In this document: positions 43,704-53,701 of the stretch, one piece after another
How positions within the stretch are numbered: the first letter of the stretch is position 1
Layout: each line of letters opens with the position of its first letter
NCBI GenBank assembly: GCA_965277055.1
Contig: OZ255703.1
Location: forward strand, 372,001-436,000
Length of the DNA stretch: 64,000 nucleotides
Origin: CBDCHC01 sp965277055
Lineage (GTDB): Bacteria > Pseudomonadota > Gammaproteobacteria > PS1 > Pseudothioglobaceae
Reading direction: 5' to 3'
Made by a program: the position numbers and the translations under genes
The notes under the pieces: generated by a model
The model's input: only the letters and a program-made list of their open reading frames with translations
The model's database searches: none
What the model was told of the DNA's origin: nothing

Positions 43704-44702
43704 TTAAAATCCTGATAAAACGTTTTTCCCAATAGTTGATCCCTTACTTTGTAGAATATGCGCAGTAGTAATAGTTTCTACACTCATTTGACCAAGATGA
43801 TTATTCATAGTACTTTGCAGTAGTCCTTCATCTACCATCCGAGATACCTCATCTAATAACTCACCTTGATACATTATATCTGGCGTTTGAAACATAGAGC
43901 GAGTAAACATAAATTCCCAATGAAAACTAAGTGATTTTTTCTTACCTAAAGTAATATCAATATTTTTAGGATCATCAATCAATACTACATGTCCTCTTGG
44001 TGAAATACAATCCACAATATCATTAAAATGACTATCAGACTGAGTAAGCCCAACTACATATTGCGGGCTAATACCCAAGTCAGCTAACTGCTGAGCTATT
44101 GACATTCTATGATTGATGACAATGTCTGCACCCATTTTTTGCACCCAAAAAATTGTTTCCTCTCTAGAAGCGGTAGCAATAACAGTTAAATTGGTGAGTT
44201 GTTTAATCAATTGAATGAGAATGGAGCCCACCCCGCCAGCGCCACCAATAATCAAAATATGTCCAGATGCAGAAGAGTCTAACTGCAGTGCATCATGGAT
44301 AATCTCCCACGCTGTAATACTTGTTAAAGGCAAAGCAGCAGCCTGTTTAAAACTAATTGAAGTTGGCTTGTGACCCACAATGCGCTCATCAACTGCGTGA
44401 AATTCAGCATTAGTGCCATTTCTAGTAATATCACCAGCATAAAATACTGAGTCACCCACTGAAAATTTCTTTACACTTGCACCGCACTTCATAACTTCAC
44501 CAGCACAATCATAGCCTAATATACTTGGTGGGTCGGTCACTGGGAAATTTTGTTGTACCTTAGTGTCTACTGGGTTAATGGATACTGCCTCTACTTTGAC
44601 TAAAATGTCATACTCTCCAAGTTGGGGTTCTGGGGCATCAAATTGTGTTAATACACCTGTTTCAGATACAGAATGATTTGAGGTAAAACCAATTGCTTTC
44701 AT
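43704..44702 (-). CDS. Zinc-type alcohol dehydrogenase-like / quinone oxidoreductase-family enzyme
   Basis: 332 residues from the ATG at 44702 (MKAIGFTSNHSVSETGVL); longer readings add up to 13 residues. It is an MDR-superfamily protein: GROES-like domain with LVKVEAVSINPVDTKVQ and ILGYDCAGEVMKCG, then a Rossmann domain with IIGGAGGVGSILIQLIKQL. Catalytic zinc ligands of classical alcohol dehydrogenases are not evident, as in NADPH-quinone-reductase-like members. It is divergent from the GntR gene, and its 5' side shares the operator-containing gap. Confidence 0.87.
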   Translation of the reverse strand: MKAIGFTSNHSVSETGVLTQFDAPEPQLGEYDILVKVEAVSINPVDTKVQQNFPVTDPPSILGYDCAGEVMKCGASVKKFSVGDSVFYAGDITRNGTNAEFHAVDERIVGHKPTSISFKQAAALPLTSITAWEIIHDALQLDSSASGHILIIGGAGGVGSILIQLIKQLTNLTVIATASREETIFWVQKMGADIVINHRMSIAQQLADLGISPQYVVGLTQSDSHFNDIVDCISPRGHVVLIDDPKNIDITLGKKKSLSFHWEFMFTRSMFQTPDIMYQGELLDEVSRMVDEGLLQSTMNNHLGQMSVETITTAHILQSKGSTIGKNVLSGF

Positions 44703-44769
44703 AACTACCATAAACTTTAAATTATAACGCAATTCGTTCATAGAATTAACACCATCTGTGAGAAAAAAA

Positions 44770-44844
44770 TGTTAACAATTAATGATTAAATTTATTATAA
44801 AACTGATATAATGCTACTTATTACATAAAATTGTTAACAATTAA
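44770..44844 (+). promoter_or_regulatory. Promoter and paired operator of the gntR-prp operon
   Basis: An extended -10 (TGATATAAT, box 44807-44812) lies between two copies of TGTTAACAATTAA at 44770-44782 and 44832-44844. The second is part of a perfect palindrome AATTGTTAACAATT (44829-44842) next to the start codon. Two palindromic sites bracketing the promoter fit autoregulation by the GntR protein encoded directly downstream. The upstream copy could also affect the divergent oxidoreductase gene. Confidence 0.72.
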
Positions 44845-44847
44845 CCA

Positions 44848-45534
44848 ATGTTCAATAAATATAATCTCTCTCAATCTGTGTATGAGCAATTAAAGCAGGA
44901 AATTATTTCTGGTGAAATTTGCCAAGGAGAAAAAATAAGCGAAAGTGCATTGGCAGAAAAATATCAAACCAGTAGAGGACCACTGCGAGAAGCACTGAAC
45001 AAACTAGAGGCAATTAAGCTGATCATTAAAACCCCTAACTCCAAATCAGAGGTCGTAACCTTAAATGAAAAATTGCTTAGTGATGTCTATCAAATGCGTG
45101 AATTATTTGAGGGTGCGGCTACGCGCTTAGCAGCCCAGCATATGACTGAGGAAGATATTGATAATCTCTATACGCTCTTAGATAAACATAGCCAAAGCGT
45201 TCAAAAAGAACAAGGAAAATCGTATTTTCAACAAGAAGGTGATTTAGATTTTCATTTTTTTATTTTTTCCAAGTGTGGCAATACTCTACTCTCATCGTAC
45301 TTACAAGATGAGTTATATCAAATTATTCGTATGTGTAGATACCAAACAGCACATATGAGTTTGCGTGTGAGTCATGCACTAGCAGAGCATTACCAAATTG
45401 CAGATGCAATCAAAAAACGAGATGGTGAATTTGCCGAAATCCTTATGCGTAGGCACATTAGTGGTGCATGGAATGACATGAAACAATTATTAATTACTCA
45501 ATTACCAACAAGGAGGCACCATGAGTCAAGGTAA
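44848..45534 (+). CDS. GntR-family (FCD type) regulator of propionate catabolism
   Basis: 228 residues. The winged HTH (about 10-75) carries SVYEQLKQEIISGEICQGEKISESALAEKYQTSRGPLREALNKLE. The FCD ligand-binding domain (about 80-215) has EGAATRLAAQHM and the metal-site histidines DLDFHFFIF and HISGAW. It is the first gene of the prp operon and overlaps prpB by 14 bases. GntR-type regulators take this place in several beta- and gammaproteobacteria instead of the sigma-54 activator PrpR of E. coli. The likely effector is 2-methylcitrate or a related acid (inferred). Confidence 0.9.
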   Translation: MFNKYNLSQSVYEQLKQEIISGEICQGEKISESALAEKYQTSRGPLREALNKLEAIKLIIKTPNSKSEVVTLNEKLLSDVYQMRELFEGAATRLAAQHMTEEDIDNLYTLLDKHSQSVQKEQGKSYFQQEGDLDFHFFIFSKCGNTLLSSYLQDELYQIIRMCRYQTAHMSLRVSHALAEHYQIADAIKKRDGEFAEILMRRHISGAWNDMKQLLITQLPTRRHHESR

Positions 45535-46384
45535 AAAATTTAAAGAGCTCGTACATACAGAACAACCCCTACAAATCGTAGGCACAATCAATGGTTATAG
45601 TGCACTTCAAGCACAAAAAGTGGGGCATAAAGCAGTATATCTCTCTGGTGGGGGTGTGGCTGCTGCCTCTATGGGTATTCCTGATTTAGGTATTACTACT
45701 CTTAATGATGTACTTATTGATGCTTCGCGTATTACCGGAGTATGTGACTTACCATTATTAGTAGATGTAGATACTGGTTGGGGTGGTGCATTTAATATTG
45801 CTAGGTGTGTCAAAACATTAGAACAAGCTGGAGTAGCAGCTATTCACATGGAAGACCAAGTTGGGCAAAAACGTTGTGGACACCGCCCAAATAAAAATAT
45901 TGTCTCTACTCAGGAAATGGTCGATAGAATTAAGGCAGCAGTAGATGCGAGAGTAGATGATAATTTTGTCATTATGGCACGTACTGATTCATTGGCAGTT
46001 AAGGGCTTAGAGAGTGCCGTTGAAAAAGCAATTGCCTTTCAAGAAGCTGGGGCAGATATGCTATTTCCTGAAGCCTTGACTGAACTTTCACAATATACTG
46101 CATTTAGTAACGCATTAGATATTCCTATTTTGGCAAATATGACAGAATTTGGACAAACTGAATTATTCTCTACAACGCAACTTGCACAGGCTGGTGCAGA
46201 TATGGTGCTGTATCCTCTGAGTGCATTTAGAGCAATGAGTAAAGCAGCATTAGGAGTGTATGAAAATATTCTAAATGCAGGTGAACAAATCGCAAGTGTA
46301 GAACATATGCAATCTCGCGATGACTTATATAACACTCTTGGCTATTATGAGTTTGAACAAAAAATAGACGAATTATATACCTAA
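45521..46384 (+). CDS. prpB: 2-methylisocitrate lyase
   Basis: 287 residues with an AGGAGG site before the ATG inside the end of the regulator gene. It belongs to the isocitrate lyase/PEP mutase family, with VDVDTGWGGAFNIARCVKTLEQAGVAAIHMEDQ and the active-site loop KRCGHRPNK carrying the catalytic Cys. It splits 2-methylisocitrate into pyruvate and succinate, the last step of the 2-methylcitrate cycle. Confidence 0.95.
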   Translation: MSQGKKFKELVHTEQPLQIVGTINGYSALQAQKVGHKAVYLSGGGVAAASMGIPDLGITTLNDVLIDASRITGVCDLPLLVDVDTGWGGAFNIARCVKTLEQAGVAAIHMEDQVGQKRCGHRPNKNIVSTQEMVDRIKAAVDARVDDNFVIMARTDSLAVKGLESAVEKAIAFQEAGADMLFPEALTELSQYTAFSNALDIPILANMTEFGQTELFSTTQLAQAGADMVLYPLSAFRAMSKAALGVYENILNAGEQIASVEHMQSRDDLYNTLGYYEFEQKIDELYT

Positions 46385-46401
46385 TAACATACGGAGGAAA
46401 T

Positions 46402-47526
46402 ATGGCAGGAAAAAAAGTAGGTGGTGCAGGACTAAGAGGTCAAGTAGCAGGACAAACAAGCCTTTCTACAGTAGGGGTTAGTGGCTCAGGGCTCACGTAT
46501 AGGGGCTATGACTTAGTAGAGTTGGCAGAAAAATGTGTATTTGAAGAAATAGCATATTTGCTGTTACGAGGAGAGTTGCCAAACCAAACAGAGTTAGATG
46601 AGTACAAAACTACACTTCAACAACTACGTGAATTACCAGATGCACTCAAAATTACCTTAGAGCAGATTCCCAAAGAAGCCCACCCCATGGATGTGCTACG
46701 CACTGGTTGCTCTATGCTCGGAAATATTGAACCTGAAATATCTTTTGATGATCAACTTCACCATGCTGATAGAATGATTGCAACTTTTCCAGCTATTATT
46801 GCCTATTGGTATCATTACTCACATACGGGTGAGCGCATTGAGACTATAACTGATGATGAAAGTTTAGCAGGATATTTTCTCCATTTACTTCACCAGCACT
46901 CTCCAAGTGAGCAATTTATCAACATTATGAATGTCTCACTTATCTTATATGCTGAGCATGAGTTTAATGCCTCCACCTTTGCTGCTAGAGTGTGTGCATC
47001 TACCTTATCTGATATTCACTCTAGTATTTGTGCAGCAATTGGTACTCTGCGTGGTCCTTTACACGGTGGAGCTAATGAGGCAGCCCATGCGATGCTTGCA
47101 CAGTGGCATACCCCAGATGAAGCAGAGGAGCAAATCATGCACATGCTTACCACTAAACAACTCATTATGGGCTTTGGACATGCGGTATATACCGAATCAG
47201 ACCCACGTAATGTGGTGATTAAAGAATATGCTAAAGAATTAAGTACAAACTCTAACAACCCTACCCTCTATGAAATATCTCAGCGGGTAGAAATGGTCAT
47301 GAAGCGTGAGAAAAACTTGTTTGCAAATGCTGATTTTTATCATGCCTCAACCTATGAGTATATGAATATTCCAGTACGTTTATTTACCCCAATATTTGTC
47401 TGCTCACGGGTAACAGGATGGTGTGCACATATTATTGAACAACGAGCAAATAACCGCATTATTAGACCTAATGCTGAATATATTGGCTTAGAACCTAGAG
47501 CGGTGCCAAATATCTCACAGAGATAG
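46402..47526 (+). CDS. prpC: 2-methylcitrate synthase
   Basis: 374 residues of the citrate synthase family. GLTYRGYDLVELAEKCVFEEIAYLLLRGELP is typical of the small PrpC/CitZ form. The catalytic His regions are LHGGANEAAH and IMGFGHAVYTESDPR, with NADFYHAS supplying the Asp. It condenses propionyl-CoA with oxaloacetate. A GGAGG site precedes the ATG. Operon context decides for methylcitrate over citrate synthase. Confidence 0.95.
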   Translation: MAGKKVGGAGLRGQVAGQTSLSTVGVSGSGLTYRGYDLVELAEKCVFEEIAYLLLRGELPNQTELDEYKTTLQQLRELPDALKITLEQIPKEAHPMDVLRTGCSMLGNIEPEISFDDQLHHADRMIATFPAIIAYWYHYSHTGERIETITDDESLAGYFLHLLHQHSPSEQFINIMNVSLILYAEHEFNASTFAARVCASTLSDIHSSICAAIGTLRGPLHGGANEAAHAMLAQWHTPDEAEEQIMHMLTTKQLIMGFGHAVYTESDPRNVVIKEYAKELSTNSNNPTLYEISQRVEMVMKREKNLFANADFYHASTYEYMNIPVRLFTPIFVCSRVTGWCAHIIEQRANNRIIRPNAEYIGLEPRAVPNISQR

Positions 47527-47571
47527 TGCTTGATTTTTTGATTTATTTAGATTTTTTTAGAGGAGTTTTCC

Positions 47572-49023
47572 ATGAGTAATGCTATTTTCGTAGCTGACAG
47601 ACCTGATTTTGATGAAGTGCTGAGCACCATCGCTGATTATGTGATTGACTATAAAGTTGATAATATTGAAACGCTTGATACCGCAAGAAATTGTTTAATT
47701 GACACTATTGGTTGTGGTTTATTAGCCTTAGAATTTCCCGAATGTGTGCGTCACTTAGGACCGATTGTTGAGGGTACTACCGTAACAAATGGTGCAAGAG
47801 TATTTGGTAGAAATGACGAGCTTGACCCCGTAAAAGCAGCGTGGGATATCGGTGCGATTATTCGCTGGTTAGACTTTAATGACACTTGGTTGGCAGCAGA
47901 ATGGGGGCACCCATCTGATAACTTAGGAGCAATTATGGCACTCGCTGATTATCTCTCACGGGTGCGCATAGCACAAGGCAAGGAGCCATTTACTATGAGA
48001 GATGTGTTAGAGTACATGGTGAAAGCACACGAAATTCAAGGGGTGATTGCTTTAGAAAATAGCTTTAATCGTGTTGGGCTCGATCATGTGTTACTAGTGC
48101 GCATTGCATCTACTGCAGTGGCTACCCATATGCTGGGTGGCACCAAAGAGCAAATTATGAACGCTCTTTCCCTTGCATTTGTTGATGGTTCATCACTGCG
48201 TACCTATCGCCATGCACCTAATGCAGGCTCACGTAAGTCATGGGCTGCGGGAGATGCTACTTCTCGTGCAGTGCGCTTAGCAATGATTGCTATGAAAGGT
48301 GAAATGGGTTTACCATCAGTACTTAGCGCACCTAACTGGGGATTTTATGACGTGTCATTTAAGGGCAAAGAATTTACCTTCTCGCGTAACTATGAGTCTT
48401 ATGTGATGGATAATATTTTATTTAAAATCTCTTTCCCAGCAGAGTTCCACGCTCAAACAGCGGTAGAATGTGCAGTAACACTTCACCCAGAAGTAAAACA
48501 CAGGTTTAGTGAAATTGAAAAAATTGAAGTCACTACGCATGAATCTGCAATTCGCATTATTGCTAAAACAGGTACGCTTGATAATCCAGCAGATAGAGAC
48601 CACTGCTTACAATATATGATTGCTATAGGTCTTATAGAGGGTGACTTAGAAGCGTCACATTATAGTGATGACTATCATCATACTACACCATTAGTCGATG
48701 AGCTCCGTGAAAAAATGATCATTATAGAAGATGAACGATATACCAAAGAGTACCTAGAAGCAGATAAACGCTCTATTGCGAACGCGATCCAAATCTTCTT
48801 TACAGATGGTAGTACTACAGAAAAAGTAGAAGTAGAGTACCCTATTGGTCATCGCCGTAGAAGAGCAGAAGGAATACCAGTATTAGAACGTAAATTCAAC
48901 AATAGCTTAACAGAAAAATTTAGCACTGAGGCTAGAGAGCGTATTATAGATATTTGCTTAAACCAAGGTACATTAGAAGCAATGAGTGCTCCAGAATTTA
49001 TGGACTTATTTATAGTGAAATAG
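47572..49023 (+). CDS. prpD: 2-methylcitrate dehydratase
   Basis: 483 residues, complete MmgE/PrpD family member. Recognisable stretches are LDTARNCLIDTIGCGLLALEFPEC, WLDFNDTWLAAEWGHPSDNLGAIMALADYLSR and NAGSRKSWAAGDATSRAVRLA. It dehydrates 2-methylcitrate to 2-methyl-cis-aconitate. No acnM/acnD or prpF is present, so rehydration presumably uses a housekeeping aconitase, as in E. coli. A GAGGAG site precedes the ATG. Confidence 0.96.
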   Translation: MSNAIFVADRPDFDEVLSTIADYVIDYKVDNIETLDTARNCLIDTIGCGLLALEFPECVRHLGPIVEGTTVTNGARVFGRNDELDPVKAAWDIGAIIRWLDFNDTWLAAEWGHPSDNLGAIMALADYLSRVRIAQGKEPFTMRDVLEYMVKAHEIQGVIALENSFNRVGLDHVLLVRIASTAVATHMLGGTKEQIMNALSLAFVDGSSLRTYRHAPNAGSRKSWAAGDATSRAVRLAMIAMKGEMGLPSVLSAPNWGFYDVSFKGKEFTFSRNYESYVMDNILFKISFPAEFHAQTAVECAVTLHPEVKHRFSEIEKIEVTTHESAIRIIAKTGTLDNPADRDHCLQYMIAIGLIEGDLEASHYSDDYHHTTPLVDELREKMIIIEDERYTKEYLEADKRSIANAIQIFFTDGSTTEKVEVEYPIGHRRRRAEGIPVLERKFNNSLTEKFSTEARERIIDICLNQGTLEAMSAPEFMDLFIVK

Positions 49024-49060
49024 CCATAAAATTTAATTAAACTATATGTAAGGGGGAATT

Positions 49061-50941
49061 ATGGTACAAACATATCAAGCAGAATACCGTAAATCTATTG
49101 ATGAAGCCGAAATATTCTGGGCAGAAAAGGCTGCACAGCTAGAATGGTTTAGCTTTCCAAACAGCATTTTAAGTAAAGATGAAGACGGAGTGCACCACTG
49201 GTTTGCTGATGGAGAGATGAATACTTCCTATATGGCTATTGATGCTCATGTAAACGCAGGCAGAGGTGGACAAACTGCCATCATCTATGACTCACCAGTC
49301 ACAGGTGTAAAAGAGCAAATCAGCTATCAAGAACTCCTAGAGCGCGTAGAACAAACCGCAGGGATGATTCAACAGGCTGGAGTAATTAAAGGTGATAGAG
49401 TAGTGCTCTATATGCCTATGGTGCCCGAAGCAGTCTATGCCATGCTTGCCTGTGCACGCTTAGGGGCTATCCACTGCGTGGTATTTGGTGGCTTTGCTGC
49501 TAATGAGTTGGCAGTGCGCATAGATGATGCTAAACCAAAGCTAGTACTCAGTGCATCATGTGGGATTGAAGTAAATCGCGTTATTGAATATAAACCACTA
49601 CTTGATAAGGCTGGTGAAATCGCAAGTTTTAAAAACTATAATACTATTATACTCCAGCGCCCAGAACATACTGCCTCGCTTGGTAGCACTGAGTTGGACT
49701 GGCGTATTGCCTATGAAGCTGCTCCGAGAGTAGGTGCGGTGCCAGTCAAAGGCGAAGATATATTATATATTCTGTATACTTCTGGTACTACTGGCAAGCC
49801 TAAGGGCGTTGCCCGTGAAAATGGTGGCCATGCAGTCGCCCTACACTATAGTATGAGTGCGATTTATGACACACACCCCGGAGAAGTCTATTGGGCAGCA
49901 TCTGATGTAGGCTGGGTAGTTGGGCATTCTTATATTGTATATGCTCCACTTCTTGCTGGATGTACTACTGTACTCTTTGAAGGTAAACCAATTATGACTC
50001 CTGATGCAGGAGCATTTTGGCGAGTGATAGAAGAGTACCAAGTAAAATCATTATTTACTGCCCCTACAGCATATCGTGCGATTAAAAAAGAAGACCCTAG
50101 TGGAGCATTAGCTAAAAAGTATGACACTTCTGCATTAGCCAATTTATTTTCTGCAGGAGAAAAACTAGATGAAGCGACCTATCATTGGCTTCAAGATGTC
50201 ATTGCTAAACCAGTAGTAGATAATTGGTGGCAAACAGAAACAGGCTGGGCAATCGCTTCTAATATCATTGGAATTGAACCCATGCCAACCAAACCAGGTT
50301 CGGCAACGATGCCTTCACTAGGATACAACATTGAAATTCTCGATGACGAAGGAAATATTTGTCCACCAAATACCGAAGGCAGAATTGCAGTCAAACTCCC
50401 TCTACCACCTTCATGTTTGACTACGATTTGGGGCAGTAAACAACGCTTTATCGATGGCTATTTATCTATTGTGCCGGGGTATTATATTAGCGGTGATGGT
50501 GGGTACATTGATGAGGATGGCTATTTATTTGTCATGGGGCGCACTGATGATGTAATAAATATTGCTGGACATAGACTTTCAACTGGAGAAGTAGAAGGCG
50601 TTATTGCCAAACATCCAGATATTGCTGAGTGTTGTGTGATTGGCATTGATGACAACCTCAAGGGGCAATTACCACTAGGATTTGTGATTTTAAAATCTGG
50701 TAGTACCACTTCTAAAGAGCAAATCACTACAGATTTAATTACCATGACCAGAAAGCACATTGGGGCTATTATTTGCTATAAAGAAACGATTTTTGTCGAT
50801 AGATTACCTAAAACGCGCTCAGGGAAAATCTTACGTAAAACCATAAAACAAATTGTACACGGTGAGGAATACACCATTCCACCAACGATTGATGATCCAG
50901 CAATTTTAGGAGAAATTACTAACGCTGTAGCTCATAGGTAA
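49061..50941 (+). CDS. prpE: Propionyl-CoA synthetase
   Basis: 626 residues of the acyl-CoA synthetase (AMP-forming) family. Motifs include the ATP-binding YTSGTTGKPKGV, the WWQTETGW acyl-site motif, YISGDGGYIDEDGYLFVMGRTDDVINIAGHRLSTGE and the C-terminal KTRSGKILRK, with the Lys known to be controlled by acylation in this family. It activates propionate. It is part of the prpBCDE operon, with a strong AGGGGG site upstream. Confidence 0.96.
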   Translation: MVQTYQAEYRKSIDEAEIFWAEKAAQLEWFSFPNSILSKDEDGVHHWFADGEMNTSYMAIDAHVNAGRGGQTAIIYDSPVTGVKEQISYQELLERVEQTAGMIQQAGVIKGDRVVLYMPMVPEAVYAMLACARLGAIHCVVFGGFAANELAVRIDDAKPKLVLSASCGIEVNRVIEYKPLLDKAGEIASFKNYNTIILQRPEHTASLGSTELDWRIAYEAAPRVGAVPVKGEDILYILYTSGTTGKPKGVARENGGHAVALHYSMSAIYDTHPGEVYWAASDVGWVVGHSYIVYAPLLAGCTTVLFEGKPIMTPDAGAFWRVIEEYQVKSLFTAPTAYRAIKKEDPSGALAKKYDTSALANLFSAGEKLDEATYHWLQDVIAKPVVDNWWQTETGWAIASNIIGIEPMPTKPGSATMPSLGYNIEILDDEGNICPPNTEGRIAVKLPLPPSCLTTIWGSKQRFIDGYLSIVPGYYISGDGGYIDEDGYLFVMGRTDDVINIAGHRLSTGEVEGVIAKHPDIAECCVIGIDDNLKGQLPLGFVILKSGSTTSKEQITTDLITMTRKHIGAIICYKETIFVDRLPKTRSGKILRKTIKQIVHGEEYTIPPTIDDPAILGEITNAVAHR

Positions 50942-50981
50942 GGTAATATACTCATTTTATTTGGCATAAATAGGAGAAAAT

Positions 50982-51647
50982 ATGGACGTCATCACTGCAT
51001 TAGAAACACGTAAATCAGTACGTGCATATTTAGATACAGAAGTATCAAAAAAGACTATAGAGCAAATACTACAAGCAAGTAGGCATGCCCCTTCTGGAGT
51101 AAATACTCAGCCGTGGAAAGTAGCAGTATTAACAGGTGATGCCAAACAACGCTTGAGTGATGCGATGGTCGCAGCATTTAAAGGTGGGGTAAAACCAAAA
51201 ATGGATTATAACTACTATCCAATTGAATGGAAAGAACCCTACAAAGCCAGAAGAAAAGAATGTGGCTTACTCATGTATTCAACCCTGAATATTACTCGTG
51301 AAGACAAAGAACGCCAACTTGAGCAATGGGCAAAAAACTATATGAGTTTTGATGCTCCTGTGATGCTATTATTTTTCATTGATAAAGATATGAAAGAAGG
51401 ATCTTTCCTTGATTATGGGATGTTTTTACAATCTGTGATGCTTAGTGCAACGAGTCTAGGGTTAGCCACTTGTCCACAAGCAGCACTGGGAGAATATCCT
51501 GATATTGTCAGAAGTGAGCTTGGAGTTGCAGATAACTGGACAGTGTTATGCGGTATTTCACTAGGCTATGAAGACACCGATGATATTATCAATAGCTATA
51601 AAACAACTAGAGAAGATACTAATAATTTTGTCACTTATTTTTCCTAA
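50982..51647 (+). CDS. Nitroreductase-family FMN flavoprotein
   Basis: 221 residues. The FMN-binding N-terminus is ALETRKSVRAYLDTEVSKKTIEQILQASRHAPSGVNTQPWKVAVL. The C-terminal GLATCPQAALGEYPDIVRSELGV and ISLGYEDTDD complete the fold. Substrates may be quinones or nitroaromatics. It follows prpE with its own AGGAGA site, so it may be carried in the prp transcript. I see no direct link to propionate metabolism. Confidence 0.9.
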   Translation: MDVITALETRKSVRAYLDTEVSKKTIEQILQASRHAPSGVNTQPWKVAVLTGDAKQRLSDAMVAAFKGGVKPKMDYNYYPIEWKEPYKARRKECGLLMYSTLNITREDKERQLEQWAKNYMSFDAPVMLLFFIDKDMKEGSFLDYGMFLQSVMLSATSLGLATCPQAALGEYPDIVRSELGVADNWTVLCGISLGYEDTDDIINSYKTTREDTNNFVTYFS

Positions 51648-52238
51648 GTGTTGATATTAAAGATTTTTAAGCAAATTGTAATCACTTTCGCTTTTGGTAT
51701 TGGGCTAAGTGCACATCAGACTGCACTCGCCTATGATAGTGGGTATTATAGTGATTATGGCACTACCCAAAACCATCCTATTATCTTAATTCGTCATGCA
51801 CTCGCTCCTGGGTTTGGCGACCCAGCAGACTTTAATGTGCGCCTAAGAAGCACTCAACGTAATTTATCAAGTGAGGGCGAAACTCAAGCCAAAAATATTG
51901 GCAAAGTATTACGAGGGTTAGGCATTATAAATGCAGATGTCTATTCAAGTCAGTGGTTTCGGTGCTTGGAAACTGCTGAATTACTTGGTATCGCAAAGGT
52001 GGTAGAGCAACCACTGCTTAATTCCTTTTTTCAAAATATGTCCGAGGAAGAAGAGCGTATAGCCGCACTTACAGAGTGGCTAGAACATTACCCGCTCACT
52101 CAACCAGTGGTATTAGTTACGCACCAAGTAGTTATTACAGGGCTCACTAATGTGTTTCCAGACTCAGGCGAAATAGTAATACTCAAGCGAAATAAAGATG
52201 GATTTTTTGTTACTAAACGCATTACCACTTCCTACTAA
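51648..52238 (+). CDS. Exported histidine-phosphatase-family protein
   Basis: 196 residues from a GTG at 51648, which abuts the nitroreductase stop. A TTG one codon later is an alternative. A signal peptide (to about ALAYD) precedes a phosphoglycerate-mutase-like domain: catalytic His50 in LIRHALAPGFGDP, the SSQWFRCLETA motif near 105 and the second His in VTHQVVITG (His159). Close relatives are small periplasmic SixA-like phosphatases of unknown substrate. Confidence 0.85.
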   Translation: MLILKIFKQIVITFAFGIGLSAHQTALAYDSGYYSDYGTTQNHPIILIRHALAPGFGDPADFNVRLRSTQRNLSSEGETQAKNIGKVLRGLGIINADVYSSQWFRCLETAELLGIAKVVEQPLLNSFFQNMSEEEERIAALTEWLEHYPLTQPVVLVTHQVVITGLTNVFPDSGEIVILKRNKDGFFVTKRITTSY

Positions 52239-52691
52239 ATGAAGCAAACTCACATACCTCAGCACTACCTAAGCACCCTGCTACCCTACCTCGGAGCGCT
52301 GCCTTTTATCATTGCTAATGTGCTGTTAGTTACTGGGGGTACATCACTTCCTCCTTTAGGAGAGGTGGTACATATCGTAACTGTGTATGGGTTGATTATT
52401 TCTGTATTTATGTCAGGGGTACACTGGGGGCAACACTTACATATTCACCAGCGCTGGAGTGTACCACTTACTTCGCTGAGTAATATTAATGCGATTATCT
52501 TGTGGGTGGGGTATTTAGTTCTTCCTGAGTTTTATTTCCTTATATTATTACTTATAAGTTTTATTTATATCTATATGATTGATTATAAACTATATACTTC
52601 TGAGATTATTCATACTCAGTACTATACTACCAGATACAATGTAACCAGTATTGTTGTAGTAAATCTAGTAATACTCTTATTCCTGATATGA
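52239..52691 (+). CDS. DUF3429-like integral membrane protein
   Basis: 150 residues with about five hydrophobic segments. The pattern LPYLGALPFIIANVLL, then VYGLIISVFMSGVHWGQHL resembles DUF3429 proteins, whose function is unknown. It starts directly after the preceding stop and overlaps the next start by four bases (ATGA), so it belongs to the same transcript. Confidence 0.72.
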   Translation: MKQTHIPQHYLSTLLPYLGALPFIIANVLLVTGGTSLPPLGEVVHIVTVYGLIISVFMSGVHWGQHLHIHQRWSVPLTSLSNINAIILWVGYLVLPEFYFLILLLISFIYIYMIDYKLYTSEIIHTQYYTTRYNVTSIVVVNLVILLFLI

Positions 52692-53701
52692 AAATTGCTA
52701 TTATTGGTACAGGGTTCTCAGCGCTTACCTGTGCTACACTCCTAAAGCAACACTACGGTGAAGATATTTCACTCACTCTCTTTGAAAAATCACGTGGAGT
52801 TGGGGGCAGAATGGCTACCCGCTATCATGATAACTTTTATTTTGATCATGGAGCGCAATTTTTCTATGTCAAAACTCCTGAATTTGCTGACTTTCTTGTA
52901 CCCCTACAAGATGCAAAAATCATTGCCCCATGGACTGGTAGGTTTAGGGAATATCAAAACACCAAATGCACTCTAGAGCGCCAATGGTCTGATAGCCCCG
53001 TGCATTATGTAGGGGTGCCAAATATGAACGCTGTTGGCAAATATTTAGCACAGAACTTAAACATTCATACCCATACACGGGTTACTAGGATGACATTTAC
53101 TACCCCCATGTGGGAACTCTATAGTGATGATACCACTCTTGGCCAATATGACTGGGTAATACTCACGACCCCTACCCCACAAACACTAGCGCTCTTGCCA
53201 CAGCATATTCCTTGTTATAATGAGCTACAAACTAAAAAAATGATTGCTTGTTATTCACTAATGATTGGTTTTGATGCACCGCATGATTTCGGGTTTGATA
53301 GTGCACTCCTATCTGGGCAAGATATTAGCTGGATATCTGTTAATAACTCAAAGCCGGGGCGCAACACCAAGCTCACCACTCTCCTTATACACTCAACTAA
53401 TGCATACGCTGAAGCACATATTGATGATGATACAGAGTTAGTCATTTCTCATTTATTAGGAGAAACTGAACAGATTATCGGGAGTGCAGTACATGACTAT
53501 GCGCATATAGATATTCACGGTTGGAAATATGCGAATGCACCCAAGCAAACAGGGGCAACTCACTACCTAGATATACAGCACCAAATAGGTATATGTGGTG
53601 ATTCACTGATTCAGGGGAGAGTAGAGTCAGCCTTTAGTAGTAGTTATGCACTCACCACAGAACTTATTTCAAAAGATTATTTCACTCATGCAACGCCCTA
53701 G
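52688..53701 (+). CDS. FAD-dependent oxidoreductase (renalase-like amine oxidase family)
   Basis: 337 residues. The dinucleotide-binding motif is IAIIGTGFSALTCATLLKQHYG. The renalase-type sequence LFEKSRGVGGRMATRYHDNFYFDHGAQFF follows, and the C-terminal FAD segment is GICGDSLIQGRVESAFSSSYALT. Bacterial renalases oxidise mis-reduced NAD(P)H isomers, but the specific substrate here is unproven. It overlaps genes on both sides. Confidence 0.88.
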   Translation: MKIAIIGTGFSALTCATLLKQHYGEDISLTLFEKSRGVGGRMATRYHDNFYFDHGAQFFYVKTPEFADFLVPLQDAKIIAPWTGRFREYQNTKCTLERQWSDSPVHYVGVPNMNAVGKYLAQNLNIHTHTRVTRMTFTTPMWELYSDDTTLGQYDWVILTTPTPQTLALLPQHIPCYNELQTKKMIACYSLMIGFDAPHDFGFDSALLSGQDISWISVNNSKPGRNTKLTTLLIHSTNAYAEAHIDDDTELVISHLLGETEQIIGSAVHDYAHIDIHGWKYANAPKQTGATHYLDIQHQIGICGDSLIQGRVESAFSSSYALTTELISKDYFTHATP

